From NCBI RefSeq assembly GCF_000469665.2, contig NZ_AWTR02000065.1, forward strand, positions 1-34,643: a stretch of 34,643 bases of DNA, read 5' to 3'. The notes beneath the pieces are model-generated. The model was not told where the DNA came from and made no database searches. It saw only the letters and a list, made by a program, of their open reading frames with translations. This stretch comes from Holospora obtusa F1. GTDB lineage: Bacteria; Pseudomonadota; Alphaproteobacteria; Holosporales; Holosporaceae. Shown here in pieces: positions 25,748-34,269 of the stretch (position 1 is its first letter; each line of letters begins with the position of its first letter). The position numbers were made by a program, and so were the translations under genes.

Positions 25748-26300
25748 ACTCTACTTTTATTACGCAACGATGAACGCTGGAAAAACAACTAATTTAATTC
25801 AAAGTAAATACAATTATGAAGAACAAGGTATGAGTCCTGTTGTGTTTACAGCAGCGATAGACACGCGTTTTGGAATGAATAAAATAACTTCAAGAGTGGG
25901 GCTGAGTATTGATGCGATTTCTTTTGACGAAGATACAAATTTTTTAGATGCGTTAGCTTCTATGCAGCTTGACTGCCTTTTTGTTGATGAAGCGCAATTT
26001 TTAAATAAACGGCAAGTCCAAGAGCTTCTTAAGATTACGTACTCTCGAGATGTTCCTGTCTTATGTTATGGATTGCGTTCTGATTTTAAAGGGGAGTTAT
26101 TTGAAGGAAGTAAGTATCTTTTAGCTTGGGCAGATAAGTTGCAAGAATTAAAATCGATTTGCTTTTGTGGTAAAAAGGCTACGATGAATGCGCGTTTGGA
26201 TAAAAAAGGCAATAAGATGAAAGAAGGGGATCAAATTGCCATAGAGGGGGCTACGAAATATAATGTTTTCTGTGCTAAACATTTTTTTGTTAAGGGATAG
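25740..26300 (+). CDS. tdk: Thymidine kinase, type II
   Basis: A 186-residue TK1-like kinase that makes dTMP from thymidine and ATP. The P-loop is ATMNAGKTT (residues 9-17), the acidic catalytic motif FVDEAQF (about residue 80), the lasso loop GDQIAIEGATKYNVFC near the end and the zinc-site Cys residues in SICFCGKKAT and FCAKHF. A strong Shine-Dalgarno (AAGGA) lies 5 bases before ATG, inside the end of the PnuC-like gene. Having tdk suits a cell that takes thymidine from its host. Confidence 0.95.
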   Translation: MSKLYFYYATMNAGKTTNLIQSKYNYEEQGMSPVVFTAAIDTRFGMNKITSRVGLSIDAISFDEDTNFLDALASMQLDCLFVDEAQFLNKRQVQELLKITYSRDVPVLCYGLRSDFKGELFEGSKYLLAWADKLQELKSICFCGKKATMNARLDKKGNKMKEGDQIAIEGATKYNVFCAKHFFVKG

Positions 26301-26602
26301 ATTGGCATAAAAGATTTTATCTTTCAGTACTTAAACAGTTTTAATTTTTTTATGAAACCTCATGTTAGATTCACTCAGAAAATATTTGTTTTTAGAAAAT
26401 GTGCATATACTGTATAAAAAGTTAAAGATTAACGAAATTTCCAGCGACAAGGTGTGCAAATTCTAGAGAAATTTTGAAAAATGGAGGTGAAATTAAATTT
26501 TTGGAAAAAATTGATAATTTTTTCATGCTGATGGAATAAATAAAAATGGTATTACTTAAGCACTTAAGGTATGATCAAAAATTAATGCTAAAAAATAATT
26601 TC
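26301..26602. other. Short AT-rich gap
   Basis: No gene or clear regulatory element seen between tdk and the photolyase; in-frame ATGs at 26546 and 26585 precede the preferred photolyase start. Confidence 0.35.
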
Positions 26603-28021
26603 ATGACTTCTGTATGCTCTATGTTTTGGTTCAGAAATGATTTAAGACTCTTAGATAACCCTGGACTTGTCGAAGCTTCTAAATTAGGAGAAGTTTTTCC
26701 TATTTATATTTTAGATGAGTCGATTCCGTCGTTTTTTAAGCAAGGAAAAGCAAGTAAAATTTATTTGCACTATTCTTTAGAGCAATTGAACGAATCATTA
26801 TCAGGAAAATTAAACATATATAGGGGGGATGCTCAAAAGATCATTTTTGAGCTTTTTTCTGCACATACGAGAATTAAAAATATTTTTTGGAATCTTTGTT
26901 ATGATCCTTGGCAATTTCATACAGATCAAATCATTGAAAAAAAGTTGGGGAAATTGCAGATTTCTTGTAAAATCTTTAATGGATCTTATTTGTGGAATCC
27001 TCAGGATATTAAAAAAGAAGATGGAGGGCATTATAAAGTTTTTAGTGCTTATCAAAAAAAAGTATATACAATAGAACCTAGAAAACCTCTTTCTTTATCC
27101 AAACATATCCAGTTCATCAAAGACGAAAATAATAGGACGACTTTACAAGATTTGGATTTGCTCTCTTTAAAAAATTGGAACAATAAAATTGAGTCATATT
27201 GGACGTTTGGTGAAAAATCTGCTCAAAAAAAGCTATATACATTTTTACAGTGTAATTTGGCGGGATATAAAAAAGGAAGAGACTATCCAGGAAATCAGCA
27301 GACTTCAAAATTATCAGCGAGTCTTCATTTTGGGGAAATTTCACCTCACCAAATTTGGGAGGCTGTCCACAAAATCAGGCAGGAAATGCTTTGTGAAGAA
27401 GATATTCGTCATTTTTTAAGTGAAATAATCTGGAGAGAATTTTCTTGCTACTTGATGTTTCATTTTCCTGAGCTTCCTTGGAAAAACTTTAAAGCTCAGT
27501 TCGATAATTTTCCTTGGACCTATCATAATGAGTATTTTGAAGCTTGGAAATCTGGAAATACAGGGCACCCCATTGTTGATGCGGGAATGCGTGAGCTTTT
27601 GCAAACAGGGTATATGCATAATCGAGTTAGAATGATCGTGGCTTCATTTTTAGTTAAAAATTTAATGATCCATTGGAGCTATGGTCAAGATTGGTTTTGG
27701 GAGCGCTTAGTTGATGCCGATCTTGCTAACAATAGCGCAAGTTGGCAATGGGTTGCTGGATGTGGGGCTGACGCTGCGCCGTATTTTAGAATTTTTAATC
27801 CGACGCTTCAAGGAGAAACGTTTGATCCGCATGGTCATTATACAAAACAATTTCTTCCAATACTTAATCAATTGCCAAGCCAATATTTGTTCAAACCGTG
27901 GAAAGCTTCTGCTCATCTATTAAAACAAGCTGGAATTGTTCTAGGAGAAAACTACCCATTTCCTATCGTAGATTTAAAATTTTCTAGGGAAAGAGCTCTA
28001 TCTGCATATACAGCATGTTGA
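26603..28021 (+). CDS. phrB: Deoxyribodipyrimidine photolyase (class I CPD type)
   Basis: About 472 residues. It uses FADH- and blue light to split UV-made pyrimidine dimers. N-terminal antenna domain (MFWFRNDLRLLDNPGL onward, about 1-130) and C-terminal FAD domain with SLHFGEISPHQIW, FLSEIIWREFSCYLM, TGHPIVDAGMRELLQTGYMH, NRVRMIVASFLVKNLMIHW, and WQWVAGCGADAAPYFRIFNP, the usual FAD and substrate pocket. Start 26603 gives MTSVCSMFWFRNDL like known photolyases; longer starts add an unlikely leader. A photolyase is unexpected in a sheltered endosymbiont and hints at a free or light-exposed stage, or a host living in light. The stop is TGA. Confidence 0.95.
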   Translation: MTSVCSMFWFRNDLRLLDNPGLVEASKLGEVFPIYILDESIPSFFKQGKASKIYLHYSLEQLNESLSGKLNIYRGDAQKIIFELFSAHTRIKNIFWNLCYDPWQFHTDQIIEKKLGKLQISCKIFNGSYLWNPQDIKKEDGGHYKVFSAYQKKVYTIEPRKPLSLSKHIQFIKDENNRTTLQDLDLLSLKNWNNKIESYWTFGEKSAQKKLYTFLQCNLAGYKKGRDYPGNQQTSKLSASLHFGEISPHQIWEAVHKIRQEMLCEEDIRHFLSEIIWREFSCYLMFHFPELPWKNFKAQFDNFPWTYHNEYFEAWKSGNTGHPIVDAGMRELLQTGYMHNRVRMIVASFLVKNLMIHWSYGQDWFWERLVDADLANNSASWQWVAGCGADAAPYFRIFNPTLQGETFDPHGHYTKQFLPILNQLPSQYLFKPWKASAHLLKQAGIVLGENYPFPIVDLKFSRERALSAYTAC

Positions 28022-28074
28022 GTAAAGTTTTTTAAGTTTCAGATGAAAAAAACAAAATCTTTATTAATCCCGTA

Positions 28075-28103
28075 TTGCACTAATGTAAAAGTTATGATAG
28101 AGT
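28075..28103 (+). promoter_or_regulatory. Promoter of tRNA-Gly
   Basis: TTGCAC (28075-28080) and TAGAGT (28098-28103) with a 17-base spacer, about 13 bases before the mature tRNA. Confidence 0.55.
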
Positions 28104-28116
28104 TGCTTTCGAAAGT

Positions 28117-28187
28117 GCGGATATAGTTCAGTGGTAGAACGAAAGCTTCCCAAGCTTTAGGTGAGAGTTCGATTCTCTTTATCCGCT
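28117..28187 (+). tRNA. tRNA-Gly (anticodon CCC)
   Basis: A 71-base cloverleaf: acceptor GCGGATA with TATCCGC, D-arm GTTC/GAAC, anticodon stem AAAGC/GCTTT with loop TTCCCAA (CCC at 28149-28151), T-arm GAGAG/CTCTT with loop TTCGATT. The unpaired base before the tail is T, the discriminator expected for glycine. CCA is not encoded, so it must be added by the nucleotidyltransferase. It reads GGG. A T run (28189-28195) follows directly and should end transcription. Confidence 0.95.
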
Positions 28188-28188
28188 C

Positions 28189-28195
28189 TTTTTTT
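28189..28195 (+). terminator. T run ending the tRNA transcript
   Basis: Seven T begin two bases after the tRNA; the acceptor stem itself can act as the terminator hairpin. Confidence 0.45.
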
Positions 28196-29057
28196 AAAAC
28201 GTGCTTTTAAAAATTTTTACACAAACGTGTATTATTTTTTTTAGGGAGGTACTGGTGTTGGAAGTTAAAATCTGTTTAAACTTTTGATGCTTGATCGTTT
28301 GTGTTGTTCAGATAACGCGGATACGGTGTGCCAGAAACGTGTTTAAATGATTGCAAATAATTTCATGATCATTTTTTGTGATTTGAAAAAAAATCTCAGT
28401 AAATTAATTTCTTAACAAGAAAAGCTTTTTGTTTGTGTATGTAGAAGTTTTTGGTAAGCGATACTTGCAAAAACATGTTAAACGGCTATTAGAGTAAGAA
28501 AAGAAAGAACATCTTTAATCTTGTGTTGAAGAAAATCTTAGAAATTTTAAAAAAATTTACCGTAAAATGTAATGCGTAAATATAATTAAATTAAGTTGAG
28601 ATTTTTGAATTTAAGAATAGGAATGAATTTCTATGTTGAGAGAATTAAGTGAGAAGTTCTTGGCTAGATAGTTTTAGAAATTTTCTTCTGAACACTATAC
28701 TTTTTCTTGAATGTCAACTTAATTTACTGTCGTTTCTGTTGATCCAAAACGATAAGTGGTTGAACGATCCTTTTGCGCGGCTAGAAAAATGCTGTGAACT
28801 TTAGGAATGTTGAACATGCACACTAAGTATGCGAATTAGTTTTAATTTTTATAATTTTAAATTTAAATAACAAATATTTTAAAAAAATTAATTTAACAAT
28901 ATTTTTAGTATGAATAACGTGTTCTTAGAGCGTTCGAAATTCGCATGTAGCCGCAAAAATCCTATCATTTGTTAAAACTTTACACAATGACTCTTGAAAC
29001 TCTGCGCATTAAAAACTAAAATCTATACAGGGTATCAGAAAGTAACGAGAACAAGCT
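28196..29057. other. Long gap with IS debris
   Basis: About 860 bases without an intact gene. A transposase tail is at 28738-28804. A short coding-like frame ends near 28494 (VEVFGKRYLQKHVKRLLE). Otherwise AT-rich spacer before the malic enzyme. Confidence 0.5.
28738..28804 (+). pseudogene. C-terminal scrap of an IS5-type transposase
   Basis: The bases read VDPKR-stop-VVERSF and, after a one-base frame change, ARLEKCCEL. IS5-like transposases have KRWVVERSFAWLEKCRRL here, including the third catalytic acid (Glu of VVERSF). The Trp codon has become TAA. Only about 22 codons can be followed. It belongs to a different IS5 subgroup from the remnant at 17106-17684, which ends in the FFCKLKQYR type. 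Confidence 0.75.
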
Positions 29058-30908
29058 GTGAAATTTAAAGTCCCTTCTTTACATTATCATGCGTATCCAA
29101 AGGCAGGAAAATGGGAGATGATCCCGTCTAAGTCTTTAAAAGGATGGCGAGATTTTGCTCTTGCCTACAATCCGGGTGTTGCCTTTGCTTGTGAGGCAAT
29201 TGTTGATGATCCTCATAGCGTTTACGATTTGACCAATAAGGGGCATCTTGTTGCGGTGATTACAAATGGTACAGCTGTATTAGGGATGGGGGATATCGGT
29301 CCGCTTGCAGCAAAACCTGTGATGGAAGGAAAATCTGTTTTAATTAAATATTTTTCAGGATTAGATAGTATTGATTTAGAGTTAGCTGAAACTGATCCAT
29401 ATAAATTGATTGAACATATCGCAGCTTTGGCTCCTTCTTTTGGTGCGATTAATTTAGAGGATATTAAGGCTCCAGAGTGTTTCATTGTTGAGCAAGCATT
29501 GATTGAGCGATTAACAATTCCTGTATTTCATGATGATCAACACGGAACAGCTATTGTTGTGTGCGCTGCTGTGCTGAATGGATTGTATTTAAAAAATTTA
29601 TCTATTGAAGAGGCTATCGTCGTGGTAAATGGAGCTGGCGCCGGAGCTTTAGCTTGCTTATCGTTATTGTGTCACTTTGGATTGAAAAAAGAAAATATTT
29701 GGTTGTGTGATCAAAAAGGAGTTGTGTATAAAGGTCGAGAACATGTTAATCCTTATAAAGCTGAGTATGCGCAAAATACTTGTAAGCGCACGCTAAGTGA
29801 AGCTTTGCAGGGGGCAGATGTATTTTTGGGACTTTCCAAAGGTCGCATTCTTACGAAAGACATGCTTTCTGTCATGAGCGCGCGTCCTTTAATTTTTGCT
29901 TTAGCTAACCCTGTTCCGGAGATTTTTCCTGAAGAAGTTTATGAAGCTCATCCCGATGCGTTAGTAAGTACAGGAAGATCAGATTACCCAAATCAAATTA
30001 ATAATATTTTGTGCTTTCCTTATATGTTTAAGGGGGCTTTGGCGGTGCGTGCTTCCTGTATTTCACAAGAAATGAAGAAAGCCTGTGTTCAAGAGCTTGA
30101 GAATATCGCAAGGGAAGGGGAATGGGGCTCTTGTGGAGCTTATGAGGGAGAATTGCATTCGTTTGGTTCCAAATACTTTATTCCCAAGGCTTTTGATCCG
30201 AGATTGAGAGTCAGACTTCCTATGGCTATTGCGCAAGCAGCTGTTCGTTCAGGGGTTGCGTTTTTAGAGGAGAGTGTATTGCTCGACTTTAAGCAGCAGC
30301 TTATTTGGGAAGCATATTCTTGGCTTCCTACGTTTTGTCGATTGTATCTTAGGAAATCGTTTGAGATATCCTATTTTTCAAAACCTTTTTTTGTTTTTTC
30401 TTATGATTTAGACGCTCAAGATCGTTGGAAACTTTTTAAATCAGCACTTCTTGCTTTGCAAAGCCACGATTTGTGTACAGTGAAAGTTGTTCATCCAAAA
30501 GGAGGGCTGTATTTTGATGACTCTGATTTACCTCATTGCGGGCAAACAGATTTAAGCACTGTGCATTTGCACGGTTTTTCCTGTCTTCCTGGACAAGATA
30601 TTTTTAAATTAAAGAGCGAACTGCATGAAGAATGTTGTTTGATTTCTCTCTTGAAAGAAGCAAAACAAGATACAAAGCAATATCTTACACAGCTTATGAA
30701 AGCAGCTTCAGTGCTTTATCAAAGCCCTTGTGAGCTTAAAGATTTGAATTCTTCGAACATGATCTGGAGTGTCCCGTTAGAGATTTCTTTACCTTGTGAT
30801 ACGCATATTTACGGTGAAACACTTTATATACATAAAAATATATCTTTTCGTGATATGATTGAGTTAGCAGCCTTGGTGATGGGACGCGTTTATGAGCATA
30901 ACACCTAA
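29058..30908 (+). CDS. maeB: Malic enzyme (MaeB type) with shortened, diverged C-terminal part
   Basis: A 616-residue protein. Residues 1 to about 405 are a full malic enzyme that decarboxylates malate to pyruvate with NAD(P)+: LAYNPGVAFACEAI, VITNGTAVLGMGDIGP, NLEDIKAPECFIVE, PVFHDDQHGTA (metal ligands), VVVNGAGAGALACL (dinucleotide fold), ALANPVPEIFPEE, GRSDYPNQINNILCFPYMFK. MaeB enzymes usually carry a phosphotransacetylase-like domain, giving about 750 residues. Here only about 200 residues follow (from SWLPTFCRLYL), and no phosphotransacetylase motif could be recognised, so this part is degraded or rebuilt. The start is GTG. The end overlaps mgtE by 17 bases, so the two are translated from one message. 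Confidence 0.9.
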   Translation: MKFKVPSLHYHAYPKAGKWEMIPSKSLKGWRDFALAYNPGVAFACEAIVDDPHSVYDLTNKGHLVAVITNGTAVLGMGDIGPLAAKPVMEGKSVLIKYFSGLDSIDLELAETDPYKLIEHIAALAPSFGAINLEDIKAPECFIVEQALIERLTIPVFHDDQHGTAIVVCAAVLNGLYLKNLSIEEAIVVVNGAGAGALACLSLLCHFGLKKENIWLCDQKGVVYKGREHVNPYKAEYAQNTCKRTLSEALQGADVFLGLSKGRILTKDMLSVMSARPLIFALANPVPEIFPEEVYEAHPDALVSTGRSDYPNQINNILCFPYMFKGALAVRASCISQEMKKACVQELENIAREGEWGSCGAYEGELHSFGSKYFIPKAFDPRLRVRLPMAIAQAAVRSGVAFLEESVLLDFKQQLIWEAYSWLPTFCRLYLRKSFEISYFSKPFFVFSYDLDAQDRWKLFKSALLALQSHDLCTVKVVHPKGGLYFDDSDLPHCGQTDLSTVHLHGFSCLPGQDIFKLKSELHEECCLISLLKEAKQDTKQYLTQLMKAASVLYQSPCELKDLNSSNMIWSVPLEISLPCDTHIYGETLYIHKNISFRDMIELAALVMGRVYEHNT

Positions 30909-32274
30909 AGGACTATATCTTACTGAAGGAAGATTAGTCCAAGCTTTATCCAACAAGATTGCTTCGCTTCGGATTCTTTTGGATCATTCTAACAATAGTG
31001 ATGAGTTGAATCAGCTTATGAAGGGGCTGTATCCTAGTGAGATCGCTTATTTAATTCAGCATTTAGAAGAAGAGCAGCGCAGAAAGTGTGTGCTGGGGTT
31101 GAAATCAGAATTTAATGCAGAAATTTTATTATTTTTGTCCCCATCTTTGCGTAAAGAAGTCGTGAACCTATTCGATATATCAGAGCTTAGTCAAATATTG
31201 ATTAATTTAGAAAGTGATGATGTATTAAATATTTTAAGAGATTTGGAAGCAATTCATTATCAAAAGGCATTAAATTATTTTCCTGTAGAAAAATCGAGAT
31301 TTTTTTTAGAAAGATTACGACATCCCCAGCATACAGCGTGCGCGTTGATGCGCAGTGAGGTTTTGGTTTTTCCCGATTATTGGAAAGTATGTCAAGCGTT
31401 AGAACACATACGATCTTGTCATACTCCCAGATTTTACGATGTTTTTGTAGTGGACCATGAGCGGCGTTTTTTGGGATCTATTGAGTTGTCGGCTTTTGTA
31501 AAGTGTCAGGAAGACGAGCTTTTATCTGAAGTTATGACGAGAAGTACCCATGTTATTCCTATTGATTGGGGGCAAGATGAAATTACGTTTATGTTTAGGT
31601 TGTATGAGCTGATCTCTGCTCCGGTTGTCGATAAAGACTCTCGAATTGTAGGAGTGATTACTGTAGATGATGTTATGAGGGTTATTGAAGATAAAGTAGC
31701 AGAAGATTTTATGCATTTGGGCGGAATACATGCTTCAGACTTTTATGAAACGGTTAGCAAAACAAGCGTGGGAAGATTAAATTGGTTGCTTATTACGGTT
31801 ATTGATGCCATTTTAACTTCCTTAGTAATACAGTATTTTGAGCGGGTTTTACATTTTAAACAAGGGTTAATCATATTAATGCCTATTGCAGCAGCTATGG
31901 GGGGAAATAGCGGAATTCAGGCTGCAACAGTCGCAATTCGCGCTTTAGCTACTCGGGAATTAAATGCACTCAATTCAGCACGATTTTTATGGAAAGAAGT
32001 CAGCGTTTCATGTTTTAATGGTGCGTTATTAGGGGGGGGATTGGGAGTTTTAGCATTTTTATGGTTTAAAGATATTCGTGTGGGATTAGTGTTAGGAGGC
32101 GCGGTTTTGTTCAATATGTTGTGGGCTGGTATTGCAGGAACTTTATTTCCCATGATTATTGCGCGTCTTTCTGGAGATCCAGCATTAAGTTCTGGCCCTT
32201 TGTTAACGACGACCACAGATGTATTTGGGTATGGATTATTTTTAGGGTTATCTTATTTTATTTTTAAGTTTTAA
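30892..32274 (+). CDS. mgtE: Magnesium transporter MgtE
   Basis: A 460-residue Mg2+ channel. N domain (about 40-145), two CBS domains (about 150-205 and 212-270; MTRSTHVIP, PVVDKDSRIVGVITVDDV) that sense Mg2+ and close the pore, then five membrane helices (297-460) with the family hallmark PIAAAMGGNSGIQAATVAIR and the Asp-bearing last segment LLTTTTDVFGYGLFLGL. The ATG is inside the malic enzyme gene (17-base overlap). Malic enzymes need Mg2+ or Mn2+, so joint expression makes sense, though this is inference. An 8-bp A/T-rich hairpin (32261-32283) spans the stop. Confidence 0.95.
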   Translation: MSITPKGLYLTEGRLVQALSNKIASLRILLDHSNNSDELNQLMKGLYPSEIAYLIQHLEEEQRRKCVLGLKSEFNAEILLFLSPSLRKEVVNLFDISELSQILINLESDDVLNILRDLEAIHYQKALNYFPVEKSRFFLERLRHPQHTACALMRSEVLVFPDYWKVCQALEHIRSCHTPRFYDVFVVDHERRFLGSIELSAFVKCQEDELLSEVMTRSTHVIPIDWGQDEITFMFRLYELISAPVVDKDSRIVGVITVDDVMRVIEDKVAEDFMHLGGIHASDFYETVSKTSVGRLNWLLITVIDAILTSLVIQYFERVLHFKQGLIILMPIAAAMGGNSGIQAATVAIRALATRELNALNSARFLWKEVSVSCFNGALLGGGLGVLAFLWFKDIRVGLVLGGAVLFNMLWAGIAGTLFPMIIARLSGDPALSSGPLLTTTTDVFGYGLFLGLSYFIFKF

Positions 32275-32395
32275 TCTTAAAAATTAATAAATATTTTTAC
32301 TTAGAATGGTTTTATTTTTTGGAATAATATTTTTTCATAATGTGGGGGTAGTGTTGGATTTTTGTCTAATCTTTATTCTGAATAGATATAATGTC

Positions 32396-32423
32396 TTGAA
32401 AATTGATAAAATCTCACTATACT
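32396..32423 (+). promoter_or_regulatory. Promoter of rpmI-rplT-gapR
   Basis: TTGAAA (32396-32401) and TATACT (32418-32423) with a 16-base spacer; transcription should begin near 32430. A second TATAAT lies at 32387-32392. The inverted repeat ACTCT-A-AGAGT (32421-32431) covers the expected start point and could be an operator or chance. Confidence 0.6.
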
Positions 32424-32441
32424 CTAAGAGTATGGAGATAA

Positions 32442-32449
32442 AAGGGGGA
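32442..32449 (+). promoter_or_regulatory. Shine-Dalgarno that fixes the rpmI start
   Basis: The bases AAGGGGGA lie 6 bases before the TTG at 32456, making TTG the start rather than the ATG at 32432, which has no ribosome site and would be almost leaderless. Confidence 0.7.
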
Positions 32450-32455
32450 AACGTT

Positions 32456-32662
32456 TTGACGAAATTAAAAACTCATAGTGGAGCTAAAAAGCGGTTTAGA
32501 TTGACAGCCAGTGGTAAGGTGCGTCGTGGTTATGCTATGAAAAGACATAATATGCGCAAGCGTCCTACAGACATGAAACGAGATGCTCGGGGAATGTGTA
32601 TCATGGATCATTGTGATGCTAAAGTGATTAAAAAGAATTTTTTGCCTTACGGACTAAACTAA
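32456..32662 (+). CDS. rpmI: 50S ribosomal protein L35
   Basis: A 68-residue bL35 with TTG start: MTKLKTHSGAKKRFRLTASG, then the basic KVRRGYAMKRHNMRKRPTDM and an end KVIKKNFLPYGLN. It binds 23S rRNA in the large subunit. The start is set by a strong Shine-Dalgarno and by the conserved beginning of L35. rplT follows after 12 bases. The usual infC gene in front is missing; mgtE is there instead. Confidence 0.94.
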   Translation: MTKLKTHSGAKKRFRLTASGKVRRGYAMKRHNMRKRPTDMKRDARGMCIMDHCDAKVIKKNFLPYGLN

Positions 32663-32674
32663 AGGAGAGGAGTC

Positions 32675-33076
32675 ATGACTAGAGTCAAGAGAGGAGTGAC
32701 GGGGCGCGCACGTCACAAAAAGATTATTAAAATGGCCAAAGGATACAGAGGTCGCTCTAAGTCTTGTTTTCGTATCGCACTTCAGCGAGTAGAAAAGGCA
32801 TTACAGTACATGTATCGTGATCGCAGATGTAAAAAAAGAGACTTTAGGTCTTTGTGGATTCAAAGAATAAATGCGGCAGTTAGAAGGCATGGTATCGTCT
32901 ATAGTGATTTTATACATGGTTTAGGTTTGTTACAGAAAGACGAAGGAGATGTTCTGAATCGTAAGATATTGGCAGATATGGCAATTCAAGCTCCAGAATC
33001 TTTTTCTGCATTGGTTGAGCGAGTAAAACAAGTGATTCCAGAATATCGTTGTGTTCAGGGATGGACATCTTTATGA
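32675..33076 (+). CDS. rplT: 50S ribosomal protein L20
   Basis: A 133-residue bL20 needed for early large-subunit assembly: [20 protein letters not shown], then [53 protein letters not shown] and a longer than usual tail ([18 protein letters not shown]); typical L20 has about 118 residues. AAAGGAGAGG gives a strong ribosome site. The stop TGA (33074-33076) overlaps the start of gapR. In most relatives pheS-pheT come next; here they do not. Confidence 0.96.
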   Translation: MTRVKRGVTGRARHKKIIKMAKGYRGRSKSCFRIALQRVEKALQYMYRDRRCKKRDFRSLWIQRINAAVRRHGIVYSDFIHGLGLLQKDEGDVLNRKILADMAIQAPESFSALVERVKQVIPEYRCVQGWTSL

Positions 33077-33312
33077 TGGAAGTCAGCGGAAAAAAGCTCA
33101 AACAATATATTGAAGAATTAGAGCAACTTGAAGAGCGGCGTTTTCAGATTATTGAAGAAACAAAAGAAGTTTTGGCTGATGCAAAGGGAGAAGGGTTCGA
33201 TATAAAGATTATAAAAAAAGTCTTACAGATCCGTCGAATGAAGCCAGAGCAATTTTCGGAGCAAGAAGCGCTTTTACAAACGTATATTGATGCACTTTTG
33301 GATACAGATTAA
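33073..33312 (+). CDS. gapR: GapR family DNA-binding protein (DUF2312)
   Basis: A 79-residue protein with [38 protein letters not shown] and [20 protein letters not shown], as in GapR. In Caulobacter GapR clamps overtwisted DNA ahead of polymerases and helps gyrase and topoisomerase. The first ATG (33073) overlaps the rplT stop as ATGA; a second ATG follows at once, and an AGGGA lies about 11 bases upstream. An in-frame ATG-less extension within rplT is unlikely to be used. The coupling to a ribosomal operon ties its level to growth. Confidence 0.9.
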   Translation: MMEVSGKKLKQYIEELEQLEERRFQIIEETKEVLADAKGEGFDIKIIKKVLQIRRMKPEQFSEQEALLQTYIDALLDTD

Positions 33313-33321
33313 GGCAATTCT

Positions 33322-33371
33322 GCTTGCTCAGTAGAAAGATGAAAAGTATTTAAATATTCTACAGAGCAAGC
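33322..33371 (+). terminator. Long hairpin after gapR
   Basis: GCTTGCTC (33322-33329) pairs with GAGCAAGC (33364-33371), and after one A-A mismatch GTAGAA (33331-33336) pairs with TTCTAC (33357-33362): 14 pairs with a 20-base loop. It begins 10 bases after the gapR stop. No T run follows directly, so it may protect or process the mRNA end rather than act as a standard terminator. Confidence 0.65.
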
Positions 33372-33438
33372 TTATCTAAAAATAAAAAAATTATTTTCAA
33401 ATGTGTTTTAGTTATAAATTGTAAAACATAAAAATGGA

Positions 33439-34143
33439 TCATTTTGTGTAAGTAGAGCGATTTAACGTTCTCTCTAAAAATGCCGATGCATGATTTAGAC
33501 CATCGATAGAAATATTGTGTGCAGCATCCAAATCTACCCATTGTTCCAAAGAAAGATGATGTGCAAAAAAGTCTTGGCATGTGAATTCTAGAGCTTTTAG
33601 TGGAACAACATCGTCTTTTGCTCCGTGATATAGCCAAAATTTAGGAAAATATACAGGCTGGGTGCGTATACGATAAAATCCAGAAAATCCCAAAACTGCA
33701 GAACAAGGCATATGGAGTAATCCTAAATGACAGGCTAGCGCAGCACCTTGTGAAAAACCAGCAAGAATTAAAGGAACGGAATCACACATATAGGACTCAA
33801 ATCTCTTGGCTACAACTCTAGCTGATCTCTCAATGGCATACTGAAGGGTTGAAACATATCCGTTTGCGCTTAATAAATCGGATTCACAGAAAGCCGACAA
33901 AGAAAACCATTGACGTCCTGTTCTGTCGGAGCTTCCCTCAAAACATTCGTGACCATCGGGAACAATTACGCTCAGATTCGGATTTTTTTGATGCAAGTAC
34001 TCTCCACAAGGAGCCAAATTTTCTCCATTAGCACCGTATCCATGAAAAAGAATAAGACGCGCACGCTCTTTTTGGGATGCTTTAAAAATATAATCTTTCA
34101 TCGCGTAAATACTCTTTAGAGAGCCACAAACCTTTTCATTCAT
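33439..34143 (-). CDS. Alpha/beta hydrolase, phospholipase/carboxylesterase family
   Basis: A 234-residue serine hydrolase of the Abhydrolase_2 type. Oxyanion segment LFHGYGANGENLAP, then VIVPDGHECFE, GRQWFSL, the nucleophile elbow LAGFSQGAALACHLG, acid in HGAKDDVVPLKALE and the His in DAAHNISIDGL complete the triad. Such enzymes cut esters of small acyl groups or lysophospholipids. No signal peptide is seen, so it is cytoplasmic. A later start (34101, MKDYIFKAS) is possible. It converges on gapR. Confidence 0.9.
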   Translation of the reverse strand: MNEKVCGSLKSIYAMKDYIFKASQKERARLILFHGYGANGENLAPCGEYLHQKNPNLSVIVPDGHECFEGSSDRTGRQWFSLSAFCESDLLSANGYVSTLQYAIERSARVVAKRFESYMCDSVPLILAGFSQGAALACHLGLLHMPCSAVLGFSGFYRIRTQPVYFPKFWLYHGAKDDVVPLKALEFTCQDFFAHHLSLEQWVDLDAAHNISIDGLNHASAFLERTLNRSTYTK

Positions 34144-34269
34144 ACATTTATGATACTTGAAAGTTATAAGAGATCAAGAGCCTAAAGGCGTTTATGTGTG
34201 GCTTCTGTTCAAAAATTGTCTCACGTATCCAAACGTATACAAGGTATTACTTTTTTTTGCTCAAAAAAG

